Origin: Streptomyces fuscichromogenes
GTDB lineage: Bacteria; Actinomycetota; Actinomycetes; Streptomycetales; Streptomycetaceae
DNA: 64,000 nt
Reading direction: 5' to 3'
Assembly (NCBI RefSeq): GCF_014645815.1
Contig: NZ_BMML01000016.1
Coordinates: 1 to 64,000, forward strand
The translations under genes were made by a program, and so were the position numbers. The notes under the pieces were generated by a model, which saw nothing but the letters and a program-made list of their open reading frames with translations, made no database searches and had not been told where the DNA came from. Positions 39,058 to 47,627 of the stretch are shown here, one piece after another (position 1 is the stretch's first letter; every line of letters starts with the position of its first letter).

Positions 39058-41009
39058 GAGGGCGCCATCGCGCCCTCCTGATCGGTAACGCCCACTTTCC
39101 GAACGATCCGGCCCTGACCGATCTCAAGGGCCCGCCGAACGACGTGCTGCGGCTCGCCACCGCGCTCTGCGATGCCGAAGTGGGCGTCTTCGACGTCGAG
39201 GACGTCGAGGTCCTGCTCGAACGCGACAGCGCGCAGATCCTCGACGCCGTGCGCATCCTGTGCCAGAAGGCCGGACAGAACGACGTTCAGCTCATCTACT
39301 ACAGCGGTCATGGCCTGCCGGGTCCGCCCGGGACCGGGACGCTGGTGCTCTGCGGGCGGGACACGTCCTCCGCCAGTCCGTCCACAGCGGTCGGTTTCCC
39401 CGAACTGGACGCGATCCTGCGGACGTCCCCCGCCGCGGCCACCGTCATCGTCTTGGACTGCTGCCTCAGCGGGGCGGCGAAGGCCGCCCCCGACACCCGC
39501 CCGCTGGCCGGCCGCGGCCGCTTCGTGCTGACCGCCTGTGGCCCCCGGGAGGCCGCCGGCGATGCCCTGACCGTCACCGCGATGAGCCGCTTCACCGAGC
39601 ACGTCGTGACCGGGCTGCTCGGGGGAGCCGGGCGCCCCTATGCCGAGGCGATCACCTTCACCGACCTGTACGAGTACGTGTTCGCCACCATGTCGGCCGA
39701 GGGCGAGGCCCTGCCGACGGTACGTCAGGCGGCCACCGGCAGCGCGGTACTGGCCCGTACCCCGGTGGAGCCGCTGCCCGCCCGGCACGACGTGGGAGTT
39801 CCCCGGCCGCAGGAGTCGTCGCAGGCGCCGCGCTGGCTGCGCGCCACCGGCAGGTGGGGACTGGCCGTCCTCCTGCTGCTCCTCGTCTGCTTCGGGGCGC
39901 TGGGCTTCCAGGCACTGGGCGACGAGCTGGCCTATCGTGCCCAGTGGACGGTGGCCGAGGGCGTCAGCGAGTTGCAGGCCGTCGGCAGCCTGGGGCCGGC
40001 CTTCAACGAGATCGCCTTCTCCATGGTGGGAGCGGGGGCGGGCCTGTTCCTCGCGGCGTCGCTGCTGGCGCGCGTCCTGGGAGCCTTCTGGTGGATTCCA
40101 CCGCTGCTGCTGATGCTCGCCGCCTCCCGGGCGATGTTCGACGGGCTCGACTTCTACGGGGACAACACCGCCCTCCTGCTGGTGCCCGCGGCGATCATCA
40201 CGGCGGTGGCGCTCCGGCAGCCGGCCGGCGAACGCCGCGCGTGGCGCAGGACGGTGTCCGTGGTGGCGGCGGTCGCCGCGGTCCTGTACCCGTGCGCCTA
40301 TCTCGCCTACGCCTTCGGTCAGTACGTGGGCAGCGGCTGGACCGTCGGCGACGCGATGACCTTCACCTCGCTCAAGGGATCCGCGGCCATCGGCCGGGTC
40401 TCCTGGGTGTGGGCCGCCGCGGTCGTCGGCTTCGCGCTGGGCGCCGTCGCGGCCCACTGGATCCTGCCGCGCATGCCGGTACTGGGCCGCTCCCCACACG
40501 GGGCCGCGCAAGGCCGTGCACGACCATGGCTGCACCACCTCGCGCGGTGGACAGCGGTGGTCGTCTGCGTACCGCTGGCCATGACCCTGGCGGTACGGGA
40601 CTACGTGGGCCGACCGGACTTCGCCTTCACCGACCCGGCGATGCGGGCCATGGCCCTCGGCTGGTTCGGCTTCAGCAGCGGCTGCGAGGAGACCACCTGC
40701 ACGCTGCGAGCCTGGGAGACGGCCGCGGTCGATGTGGAGTTCCTGGACCTGAGCAGCCCCAAGGACGCGCTCGGGTGGGTGCGGTCCGACAAGGATCGCG
40801 ACCGCGTCATCGCCTACGAGGGAACCGACAAGGGCTACACCTACTGGATCGAGAAGTACGACGGCCACTCCGGCCGCATCGTATGGACGCATGAGCGCTG
40901 CGGCTGTGTGGCGTACATCGACGTCCGTGACGACAAGGCCGCCTACGACCAGGCCATCAGCACCTTCTGGTACGCCACCGACATCTCGAAACCGGAGGAA
41001 TCCGGGTGA
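39054..41009 (+). CDS. EACC1-associated caspase-like protease with multi-pass membrane region
   Basis: 651-aa protein. The caspase/metacaspase fold covers about 1-235: RALLIGNAHFPNDPALTDLK, catalytic His86 in LIYYSGHGLPG, and catalytic Cys137 in VIVLDCCLSGAAK, followed by GRFVLTACGPREAAGD and FTDLYEYVFATM. Both dyad residues are present, so it should be active, with Arg/Lys or Asp specificity unknown. Residues ~265-515 contain about six or seven membrane segments (WGLAVLLLLLVCFGALGF, AGLFLAASLLARVLGAFWW, VVAAVAAVLYPCAYLAYAF, WVWAAAVVGFALGAVAAHW, WTAVVVCVPLAMTLAV). The last ~135 residues form a separate domain with two close Cys pairs (GCEETTC, RCGC). It is 7 bp from the kinase-like gene downstream. 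Confidence 0.85.
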   Translation: MRGRHRALLIGNAHFPNDPALTDLKGPPNDVLRLATALCDAEVGVFDVEDVEVLLERDSAQILDAVRILCQKAGQNDVQLIYYSGHGLPGPPGTGTLVLCGRDTSSASPSTAVGFPELDAILRTSPAAATVIVLDCCLSGAAKAAPDTRPLAGRGRFVLTACGPREAAGDALTVTAMSRFTEHVVTGLLGGAGRPYAEAITFTDLYEYVFATMSAEGEALPTVRQAATGSAVLARTPVEPLPARHDVGVPRPQESSQAPRWLRATGRWGLAVLLLLLVCFGALGFQALGDELAYRAQWTVAEGVSELQAVGSLGPAFNEIAFSMVGAGAGLFLAASLLARVLGAFWWIPPLLLMLAASRAMFDGLDFYGDNTALLLVPAAIITAVALRQPAGERRAWRRTVSVVAAVAAVLYPCAYLAYAFGQYVGSGWTVGDAMTFTSLKGSAAIGRVSWVWAAAVVGFALGAVAAHWILPRMPVLGRSPHGAAQGRARPWLHHLARWTAVVVCVPLAMTLAVRDYVGRPDFAFTDPAMRAMALGWFGFSSGCEETTCTLRAWETAAVDVEFLDLSSPKDALGWVRSDKDRDRVIAYEGTDKGYTYWIEKYDGHSGRIVWTHERCGCVAYIDVRDDKAAYDQAISTFWYATDISKPEESG

Positions 41010-41016
41010 GCCGGGC

Positions 41017-43152
41017 ATGAGACCGCTGGGGCCGGGTGATCCCGCGGAGATCGGGCCCTTCCGGACCGTGGGCCGGCTGGACGGCGGCGGCCCGGCCCGG
41101 GTCTACCTTGCCCGTTCGCACCGCGGCAGAGCCGTCGTGGTCAAGGTACCCCGCCCTGAGACGCTCGGCAGTGAGACCGTCCGGCGCCGTCTGGCTTCCG
41201 GCACCGGGGCAGCGAGCGGTGTGGAGCACCGGTTCCTCGCCGCGGTCCTGCAGTCCGACGCCTTCGGTGAGCCGCCCTGGGTGGCGACCGCCTACACGCC
41301 CGGACTGACTCTGGCCGAGGTGGTACGGCGTTTCGGGCCGCTGCCGGCGCATTCGGTGCGGGCACTGGGTGCGGGCTTGGCCGAGGGCCTCGATGCGGTG
41401 CACGGGGCGGGTATCACGCACGGCGCTCTCACCCCCGCCAATGTGCTGCTCGCAGCCGACGGCCCGCGGATCCTCGACCTCGGCAGCTCCCTGAGCGGCA
41501 CATCGCGCTCCACCGACGAGTGGACCGGATTCATGGCGCCCGAACACATAGAGAACGGCCACATGGGCCCCGCGGCCGACATCTTCGCCCTCGGGGCCCT
41601 GCTCTGCTACGCCGTGGCCGGTGCGAGCCCGTACGGAGAGGGGTCGGCACAGGTCGTGCTCTATCGCGTCGTCCACGCCGATCCGGACCTGGACGCGGTG
41701 CCGGAAGGTCTGCGGCAGGGCGTCGAGTCGTGCCTGGACAGGGATCCCGCGCGCCGCCCGTCGGCCGCCGACGCCGGAGCCGGACTCGCGGATGTGCGGG
41801 ACCAGGACACCTTCCGGGAGTGGCTGCCGGCTGCTGTGGCACTGGGGATGCTGTGCGAAGCGGCCGAGGTGCTGGACCGGGAGAGCGAAGCGGCCTGGCG
41901 ACCGGCCAGGGCGCACCCTGCTCCACCGGCCGGGGCGGTCGGCACCACACACAGGACCGGGCCCACGGTGCGGCCTGACACGAAGCCCGAAGCGAGAACC
42001 GGCGAAGCGGCGGCCGAGGAGGATGTTCCGCAGCGACCTGCCAATCCCCTCCGCCGCCTCACCCGTCGTCAGCTGCTGGCCGCCGGCGGTGGGGTGGCTC
42101 TGGCGGCCGGCGGAGCGGCCCTCGGTGTCCGCGGTGTGCTGCGGGGGCCGCGACCGGACCACGCCCGATGGCGGTACGACGCCGGCTCGTCGGTCTACGG
42201 CCCGCTGCAAGTGGCCGCGGACGCAGGTGTCGTCCTGTTCGTCGACTGGAACCGCTCACTGCACGCCGTCGACATGTCCACCGGAGCGAGACGCTGGAGA
42301 CGGGGACCCGCGCACGATGCCGGGGACCGGCCGGCCACGGCCCGGGGACTGGTCCTGGCCTGCATGGACGGCAAGCTGTACGCCATCGACGCCAGGAACG
42401 GCGACTTCGCCTGGTCCGTCCCCGGCATCGGGAACGGCGAGGTGACCGCCGACGCCCGTCAGGCGTATGTCACGACGTACGAGAGCGACGAACTGGTCGC
42501 TGTCGACCTGGACACCCGCAAGGTCCGGTACCGCAGGCACGCGGAAGAAGGATTCTCACGTGGGGCCACGGTCTGCGGTGATGTGCTTCTGGTCGGCATC
42601 GGTGGTTCCGCGTACTGTCTGGAGTCCGCCACCGGCCAGGTCCGCTGGAGCCAGGACGCCGGGAGCGGGACCGCCGCAGCCCCGGTCGCCGCGGACGGCC
42701 TGGTGTGGCTCGGGACGAGCATCGGGGACATGTTCGCCTTCGACCTGGCCACCGGTCAGGTCCGCCACAGGACGCTGATGTCGGGGGGCACGTACGGCGA
42801 CGGGAGATCCCGGGTGGCCGTGCACCGCGGCATCGCGGTGGTCGGCACGACGGACTCGAAGGTGTACGGCGTCGACGCCACGAGCGGCAGGGTGCGGTGG
42901 TCGCACCTCACAGAAGGCGATCCGGAGTTCGGCGGGGTCGAGTCCTCACCGGCGATCGCCGGGGACACCGTGTTCATCGGCAGCGGTGGCCACTATCTCG
43001 ACGCCCTCGACCTGACCAGCGGCACACTCCGCTGGCGCTTCCGCACGCTGAAGGTGGTCGACTCCTCCCCCGCCGTCCACCGCGACCTCGTGTTCTTCGG
43101 CAGCTACGACCACGGTGTCTACGCCGTGAACCGGCGAACCGGCCGCGGCTGA
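41017..43152 (+). CDS. Protein kinase-like (predicted pseudokinase) with membrane segment and PQQ-type beta-propeller
   Basis: 711-aa protein. A Hanks-type kinase fold covers ~10-285: glycine loop GRLDGGGPARVYLAR, Lys43 in AVVVKVP, DLG at 154-156, APE at 174-176, and ADIFALGALLCYAVAGASPY. In the catalytic loop the HRDLKPxN motif reads HGALTPAN (135-142): the catalytic Asp is Ala and the following Lys is Thr, while Asn142 remains. Phosphotransfer is therefore doubtful. One membrane helix is at about 352-372. The rest (380-711) is a PQQ/WD-like propeller with repeated blades (VVLFVDWNRSLHAVDMSTG, LVLACMDGKLYAIDARNG, VWLGTSIGDMFAFDLATG, TVFIGSGGHYLDALDLTSG, LVFFGSYDHGVYAVNRRTG), presumably outside the cell. 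The layout is AfsK/PknD-like. It starts 7 bp after the caspase stop. Confidence 0.88.
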   Translation: MRPLGPGDPAEIGPFRTVGRLDGGGPARVYLARSHRGRAVVVKVPRPETLGSETVRRRLASGTGAASGVEHRFLAAVLQSDAFGEPPWVATAYTPGLTLAEVVRRFGPLPAHSVRALGAGLAEGLDAVHGAGITHGALTPANVLLAADGPRILDLGSSLSGTSRSTDEWTGFMAPEHIENGHMGPAADIFALGALLCYAVAGASPYGEGSAQVVLYRVVHADPDLDAVPEGLRQGVESCLDRDPARRPSAADAGAGLADVRDQDTFREWLPAAVALGMLCEAAEVLDRESEAAWRPARAHPAPPAGAVGTTHRTGPTVRPDTKPEARTGEAAAEEDVPQRPANPLRRLTRRQLLAAGGGVALAAGGAALGVRGVLRGPRPDHARWRYDAGSSVYGPLQVAADAGVVLFVDWNRSLHAVDMSTGARRWRRGPAHDAGDRPATARGLVLACMDGKLYAIDARNGDFAWSVPGIGNGEVTADARQAYVTTYESDELVAVDLDTRKVRYRRHAEEGFSRGATVCGDVLLVGIGGSAYCLESATGQVRWSQDAGSGTAAAPVAADGLVWLGTSIGDMFAFDLATGQVRHRTLMSGGTYGDGRSRVAVHRGIAVVGTTDSKVYGVDATSGRVRWSHLTEGDPEFGGVESSPAIAGDTVFIGSGGHYLDALDLTSGTLRWRFRTLKVVDSSPAVHRDLVFFGSYDHGVYAVNRRTGRG

Positions 43153-43814
43153 CGTGGCCCACGGCAGCGCCACCGCACCACGCCCGCCATCGCCGTACCC
43201 CCACTCGGTCCGGGCCCATGCCGGTGCGGGAGGCACGCCCCCGGACCGGGAGGGTCATACCCGGTGCCGCGCCGTGTAGAGGGTCGCGGTCATCGGCGCT
43301 GTCACGGGGCCGACGCCGAGGAACTCCGTCATGTTCCGCGTGACGGCGGCCTGGACGGCCCGGGCGTCTTCGCGGGTCTGCACGGCGGCGCTCACCGGAG
43401 TGCCGGTGAGGCCCCAGGGGAGAGCCGACGGCAGCATCCCCTCAACCAGGGGGTACCCAAGCCCTCTTCCGCCGTCACCTCGGTGGAAGGACGCACCGCA
43501 CGATCCACAGGCCCCTGTGACGGCCGGCAGTTGTTGCCCCCAGCGCACCGTCCTGGCATCTCGCAGCGCCTCAGGCAGAGATGACCCGGCGCCCGGCCCT
43601 TTGTGCAGGGCCCGGACCCGGATGCGCCTTCTCCGCACGACGGACGGCCCGCTGATCGGGCACGACTTCGAGCGCCTGCGGCTTCGCCGGTGATCACCCG
43701 AGGGCCGGACGGCCATGGACGGTGCGGGTGCTCCGGAGTGCGGCCGTCCTGGCGGTCCTCGGCCGCCCGCCCCGCCCTAGGATGGCGATGGACAGGGCGA
43801 AGGGAGAATCGGTC
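43153..43814. other. 662-bp region without a convincing gene
   Basis: A minus-strand frame at 43255-43430 encodes a plausible protein tail (VSAAVQTREDARAVQAAVTR, NMTEFLGVGPVTAPMTATLY) ending in a stop at 43255, but the upstream part is Arg-rich noise, so it is at most a gene remnant of unknown family. TAGGAT (43778-43783) is a possible -10 for the BlaI gene. Nothing else is recognisable. Confidence 0.5.
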
Positions 43815-44186
43815 ATGCGACGGCTGGGTGATCTGGAGGCGGAAATCATGGACCGCCTGTGGCGGTGGAGGCGCCCGGCGACCGTGCGTGAAGTCGTCGA
43901 CGACATCAACCGGACCCGGCCCATCGCCTACACCACGGTGATGACCGTGGCCAACATCCTCCACTCCAAGGGCTGGCTGCTACGCGAGCAGAAAGACGGC
44001 CGCGCCTGGCTGTACGAGCCGGTCCGTACCCGGGAGGAGTACTCCGCGGCCCTCATGGAGGATGCTCTCAGTGCCAGCGCGGACCGGCCTGTGGCGCTCG
44101 CGCACTTCGTCGGCCAGATGTCACCCGCCGAACTCTCCGCACTGCGCAAGGCCCTGCGCGAGACGGGAAAGCGCGCGGACACCTGA
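43815..44186 (+). CDS. BlaI/MecI/CopY-family repressor
   Basis: 123-aa winged-helix repressor: MRRLGDLEAEIMDRLWRWRR, PATVREVVDDINRTRPIAYT, TVMTVANILHSKGWLLREQK, and a C-terminal dimerisation helix (ALAHFVGQMSPAELSALRKA). Family members respond to beta-lactams through an M56 protease or to copper; in streptomycetes they often pair with M56 membrane peptidases. The ATG at 43815 follows AAGGGAG. Its expected M56 partner is not adjacent but 1.7 kb away on the other strand (45843-46751). In between lie a truncated multicopper oxidase and a lipoprotein, so the locus has been rearranged. Confidence 0.88.
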   Translation: MRRLGDLEAEIMDRLWRWRRPATVREVVDDINRTRPIAYTTVMTVANILHSKGWLLREQKDGRAWLYEPVRTREEYSAALMEDALSASADRPVALAHFVGQMSPAELSALRKALRETGKRADT

Positions 44187-44202
44187 CCCGGTCTCCGCGC
44201 CT

Positions 44203-44560
44203 GACAGGGGGCACGCCGTCCGTGCCGGCGCGCAGGGCGATGCCGTGCCAGTGGATGGACGTCGTGGTCTTGTCGGGCAGCTGGTCGGACAGTTCGGCGG
44301 CGAGCGTGTCGCCGACGGCCGGCCGGATCTCCTTTCCAGGGGTGCGGCCGCTCAAGGCCCAGCTCTTGGCCATCACCCCGGCGCCGAGGTCGAGCATGGC
44401 CGACACGGCGGTCAGGGTCACGTTCTGCACTTTGCCCGTACTGCTGCGCTTCCTGTCCGTGGCGACGACCACCTTGCTGTCGGGGCTGACCAGCGAGGAA
44501 GTGCTGTTGGAGCTGCCGGAGCCGCTGCCGCACGCGGCGAGCGCGCCGTCGGGGTACGCG
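44203..44560 (-). pseudogene. Truncated multicopper oxidase (N-terminal part)
   Basis: The minus-strand frame reads a lipobox-like ALAACGSGSG, a linker, then VQNVTLTAVSAMLDLGAGVM, AKSWALSGRTPGKEIRPAVG, DTLAAELSDQLPDKTTTSIH and WHGIALRAGTDGVPPV. This is the first cupredoxin domain of a three-domain multicopper oxidase, with the first copper motif HWHG intact. The frame then leaves homology at about 44203, so the C-terminal three quarters with the remaining copper motifs are missing. No proper start codon precedes the lipobox either. It is a deletion remnant adjoining the end of the BlaI gene. The remaining 44561-44932 shows no gene. Confidence 0.75.
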
Positions 44561-44932
44561 ATCGGCCGACGTGGACGGCCGCGGGTGGTGGTGCGAGTCC
44601 CGCCGTGCCCACCTCCCCGGACGGGCGGTGCCGCATGGCAGGGCCCGAGCAGGCGCCGCCCATCACCGACTTTCGACTCCCGCTGCGACCAGGGCCAGGA
44701 ACCGGCCGTCACGCCCCACGCCCCCGCAATACCCGAGCCCTCCGACGCCGTCGCTCCGCACCCGCAGATCCCGCCGGGCCGCCTGATCAGCAGAGAGCCG
44801 ACGACACCGGACGGCACCGGCCGCAGAACGCCATGACCTCCAGGAGGCACGGAGGCGGTGACGCGTACCGGCGTGGCGGCACTGCACCGACCACCTGCCG
44901 GGCATACCGGACACGCCACTGCCCGACGACGC

Positions 44933-45484
44933 TCAGGCCGTCTTGCCCGCCGGCGTGACAGCGTGCCACGTGCCGTTCTTGCCCTGGCCGTTCATCTCAC
45001 CGGCCTTGGTGTCACCCATGTACCGGTACAGCGGCCAGCCCGCGATGGTGACCTGCTTCATGCCGTCGGAGCGAGTCACGGTGCCGACCTCGGCCTGCAG
45101 CCCCATCCCCTGGACGCTGCCGTCCGCCATGACCGGCATCCAGGTCTGCGCACAGCTGTCGGTACACATCGACATGGAGGGGGACGCCTGATCCTTGTCG
45201 TAGCGGTAGAGCGTCCAGCCCTGCGCGTCGGTCACCACCGAGCCCATGCCGGACATCTGCTTCACCATCAGCATGTTGGTGCTGACCATGTGCGTGCCAC
45301 CGGCAGCGGCGGCGGTGGATGTGCCACTGTCCGCCGGAGCCGTGGTGCCGGCCGGAGCGCCGGCCGCAGACGCAGCGGCGCCGGTGGAGTTGCTGTCGGT
45401 GGACGAGCCGCTGCTGCATGCGGCGAGCAACAGCACGGAGGCGATGCCGGAGGCCATGGCGAGAGCGATGCGGTGCCGGGACAC
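44933..45484 (-). CDS. Lipoprotein with Yx(F/W/Y)xxD repeats
   Basis: 183-aa lipoprotein. Signal and lipobox: MSRHRIALAMASGIASVLLL followed by AACSSGSS. A Ser/Ala/Thr linker leads to a domain with two copies of the family motif: GWTLYRYDKDQ and GWPLYRYMGDT, plus MCTDSCAQTWMPV. Proteins of this group (often annotated as secreted repeat of unknown function) are extracytoplasmic, sometimes linked to copper or electron transfer; a Met-rich stretch (MLMVKQMSGMGSV) here is compatible with metal binding but unproven. The GTG start has AGGGAG upstream. It is flanked by the multicopper oxidase relic. Confidence 0.82.
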   Translation of the reverse strand: MSRHRIALAMASGIASVLLLAACSSGSSTDSNSTGAAASAAGAPAGTTAPADSGTSTAAAAGGTHMVSTNMLMVKQMSGMGSVVTDAQGWTLYRYDKDQASPSMSMCTDSCAQTWMPVMADGSVQGMGLQAEVGTVTRSDGMKQVTIAGWPLYRYMGDTKAGEMNGQGKNGTWHAVTPAGKTA

Positions 45485-45842
45485 GGGGGTTCTCCCTTGT
45501 GATGTCTTCTGTTTCTACTGACGAACTTAGTACGTTCGGTCTCAGGCGGCCGTTCAGTCGCACAGGTGGCACATGGCGAAGCCTTTACCCGGACCCCCGG
45601 GCGCACGGTGGGACGCCGTGGGATTTGACAGATTGCGCCGGGGAGGAGCGTGGAGCGGCCCGGCCGGAAGCTGCTGGATGTCGTCCGGTGCCAGGGCTGG
45701 ATCCGGCGCCCACAACACCACTATTCAGCTAAGGAAGTTAGCGTTGGCGTGCAGCAGAAGGGCGGACCACGCTCCGGGCGTGAGGGGCTTGTGCTGTGCG
45801 GAAACGCGTAACCGTAGGGGGTTGGTGCGGGTCCCGCAGGGG
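45485..45842. other. 358-bp spacer, promoter region of the lipoprotein gene and 3' flank of M56
   Basis: AT-rich patches at 45505-45540 (upstream of the minus-strand lipoprotein gene) and at 45715-45745 are the only structure. No reading frame with coding character was found. Confidence 0.5.
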
Positions 45843-46751
45843 TCAGGGCCCGCAGGCCACCAGCAGCGGAAGCAGCGGAGCCGCGACACTCGCCGCCACG
45901 ATGCCCAGCCACGCCGCGCGGTGCGGCCGGGGCTGCGGGGTGAGCACGCGCCGCAACCGGATGAGGGCTCCCGACCCGCCCGCCCCCAGAGCCGCTTGCG
46001 GCGCCCTCCCGGACGCGACCTCGCACATCGCGGTGGCCAGCGCCTCCCGGGAGTACATCCGCAGGGCGCGGTCGTCCGCGATCATCTCCAGCAGCAGGTT
46101 CGTCTGCTCCTTGCCCTGCCGGGCGAGCGGAAGACCGCGGAAGGCACGCGAGAACGCGTCGACGAAGATCTTCAGCACGTGGTGCCTGCCCGTGATGTGG
46201 GCACGCTCGTGCTCCAGCACGGCCAGCAACTGCTCCTCGGTCAGGGCGTCCAGCGCGCCACGGGTGACGACGATGTGGGAGCCGGGTCCCGACAGGCAGT
46301 AGACGGCCGGGGCGTCGTACTCGACGATCGTGGCGCCGTACTCCGGCGCAGGTTCGCCGACGAGGGTGAGCATGTCCAGCTGACGGCCGCGAGCACGTCG
46401 AGCCCGCCATGTGCAGCGGAGCAGCCAGCCGACCGGTAGCAGGACGACCGCGATCGGAGCGGCGATCACCAGCGCGTCCCCGAAGGCGGACGGCGCGTGG
46501 CCGGGCGGGGCGTCGGCGGCCACTCCGCACACGGTGAGCAATCCGACCAGTCCGTCGTGCACATGCTGCTCGGTGATCACCAGGTGGTACACGGCGAGAG
46601 CGGTGGCGACGACGAACGTGACCATGAGGCCCTGCCACGCCAGCACGGCGGCGGCCGGTGCCCGGTACGCCCACCGGGCGCGGGCCAGCAGGGAAGGCGC
46701 CACGACGCCCACCAGGACCGCGTATCCGGCCAGCCCCACTGCTGTGATCAT
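45843..46751 (-). CDS. M56-family membrane metalloprotease (BlaR1-like)
   Basis: 302-aa integral membrane peptidase. Membrane segments lie near 3-22 (AVGLAGYAVLVGVVAPSLLA), 38-58 (VLAWQGLMVTFVVATALAV), 95-115 (VIAAPIAVVLLPVGWLL) and at the C terminus (WLGIVAASVAAPLLPLLVAC). The zinc motif is HERAH within LLAVLEHERAHITGRHHVLK, with LEMIADDRAL supplying the third ligand. There is no penicillin-binding domain, so it is the short streptomycete M56 type. The ATG at 46751 overlaps (ATGA) the stop of a BlaI C-terminal remnant, showing that it was once translationally coupled to its own repressor gene. Confidence 0.88.
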   Translation of the reverse strand: MITAVGLAGYAVLVGVVAPSLLARARWAYRAPAAAVLAWQGLMVTFVVATALAVYHLVITEQHVHDGLVGLLTVCGVAADAPPGHAPSAFGDALVIAAPIAVVLLPVGWLLRCTWRARRARGRQLDMLTLVGEPAPEYGATIVEYDAPAVYCLSGPGSHIVVTRGALDALTEEQLLAVLEHERAHITGRHHVLKIFVDAFSRAFRGLPLARQGKEQTNLLLEMIADDRALRMYSREALATAMCEVASGRAPQAALGAGGSGALIRLRRVLTPQPRPHRAAWLGIVAASVAAPLLPLLVACGP

Positions 46752-46867
46752 GCGCTGCTCCGCCTCTTCACGGCTCGGAGCGCCGAGCGTAGCGCGTCCA
46801 CTTCCTCTGCACTCATCTGCTCCACGAAACAGGCCAGAGCGCCCACCGCCGTCAACTGCTGCTTCCA
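46748..46867 (-). pseudogene. C-terminal remnant of a second BlaI gene
   Basis: The frame overlapping the M56 start reads ALACFVEQMSAEEVDALRSA then LRAVKRRSSA and stops, parallel to the end of the intact BlaI protein (ALAHFVGQMSPAELSALRKA). The helix-turn-helix part is absent; a stop codon sits directly upstream at 46868-46870. The M56 gene therefore lost its cognate repressor. Confidence 0.75.
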
Positions 46868-47005
46868 TCAGCACGTTTGGAGACCTGGGAGTGTCGTCCG
46901 CGGATCGAAACGGCGGATCACCACCACGGCAAGGGGCACGCCCGCGCTGACGACCGGCAGGTACCAGAGCGCCGAGAACCGGGGCACGTCGGAGTCGTAC
47001 TCCAT
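46868..47005 (-). pseudogene. Remnant of a small membrane protein
   Basis: A 45-codon frame (start 47005) encodes one hydrophobic segment (FSALWYLPVVSAGVPLAVVV then IRRFDP). It is in frame with, and ends just before, the BlaI remnant, and lacks any upstream coding continuation. It may be the tail of a larger gene. 47006-47135 shows nothing. Confidence 0.35.
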
Positions 47006-47135
47006 GACCGGCACCAGCCGGAAAGCAGCCGGGTGATCACGTGCTCAGTGCCCAGGCGGGCTGCTCGTCGTGCTCGCGGAGCATCTGCATGACGGTGGCG
47101 GGCGAGGGGTGCGTCCGCCGGTGTCATGCCACCGC

Positions 47136-47627
47136 TCATGCGCCGTCGCGGGTGCGCAGTAGGTTCACGACCGTCACCCGCAGCACCGGCTCGCCGCCCT
47201 GATCGACGAGTTCGGCGAGCGTGCGCACGATGCCGCGTCGCGGATCGGAGCTTGATGGCCGGGTGTCGACGGTTCGGAGGCGTAGGCGGAGCCGGTCGCC
47301 GGGGCGCACGGGCTTGAGCCAGCGCAGTTCGTCCACTCCGGGGCTGCCGAGACTCGCGACCTGCGAGAGATAGTGCCTGGCGAACAGCCGCATCATCAGT
47401 GCGACGGTGTGCCACCCGCTGGCGACCAGCCCGCCGAAGGGGCCCTGCTGCGCGGCGATGGGATCGATGTGGAAGGACTGAGGGTCGTACTGCGAGGCAA
47501 AGCCGATGATTTCCTCCTCGGTGATCGCAACGCTGCCGTACTCGTACGTCGCACCCGCTGTGTAGTCCTCGAAGTACCGGTCGTCGACGGGGACCGTGAA
47601 TCCGTCCATGCCCTGGTGTCCATTCAT
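47136..47627 (-). CDS. MaoC-like (R)-hydratase/dehydratase
   Basis: 163-aa hot-dog-fold protein: DDRYFEDYTAGATYEYGSVA, ITEEEIIGFASQYDPQSFHI DP with the Asp/His catalytic pair, GPFGGLVASGWHTVALMMRL and the C-terminal strand VLRVTVVNLLRTR. It hydrates enoyl thioesters or a related substrate. The ATG at 47627 overlaps the MFS stop (ATGA at 47624-47627), making it the last gene of a tetR-MFS-maoC operon. A second Met six residues in is possible. Its role next to an exporter and regulator suggests an accessory resistance or catabolic unit. Confidence 0.88.
   Translation of the reverse strand: MNGHQGMDGFTVPVDDRYFEDYTAGATYEYGSVAITEEEIIGFASQYDPQSFHIDPIAAQQGPFGGLVASGWHTVALMMRLFARHYLSQVASLGSPGVDELRWLKPVRPGDRLRLRLRTVDTRPSSSDPRRGIVRTLAELVDQGGEPVLRVTVVNLLRTRDGA

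Noticed and set aside
44222..44836. 204-codon plus-strand frame opposite the multicopper oxidase remnant
   Set aside because: The minus strand carries clear cupredoxin sequence with HWHG; the plus frame has no domain.
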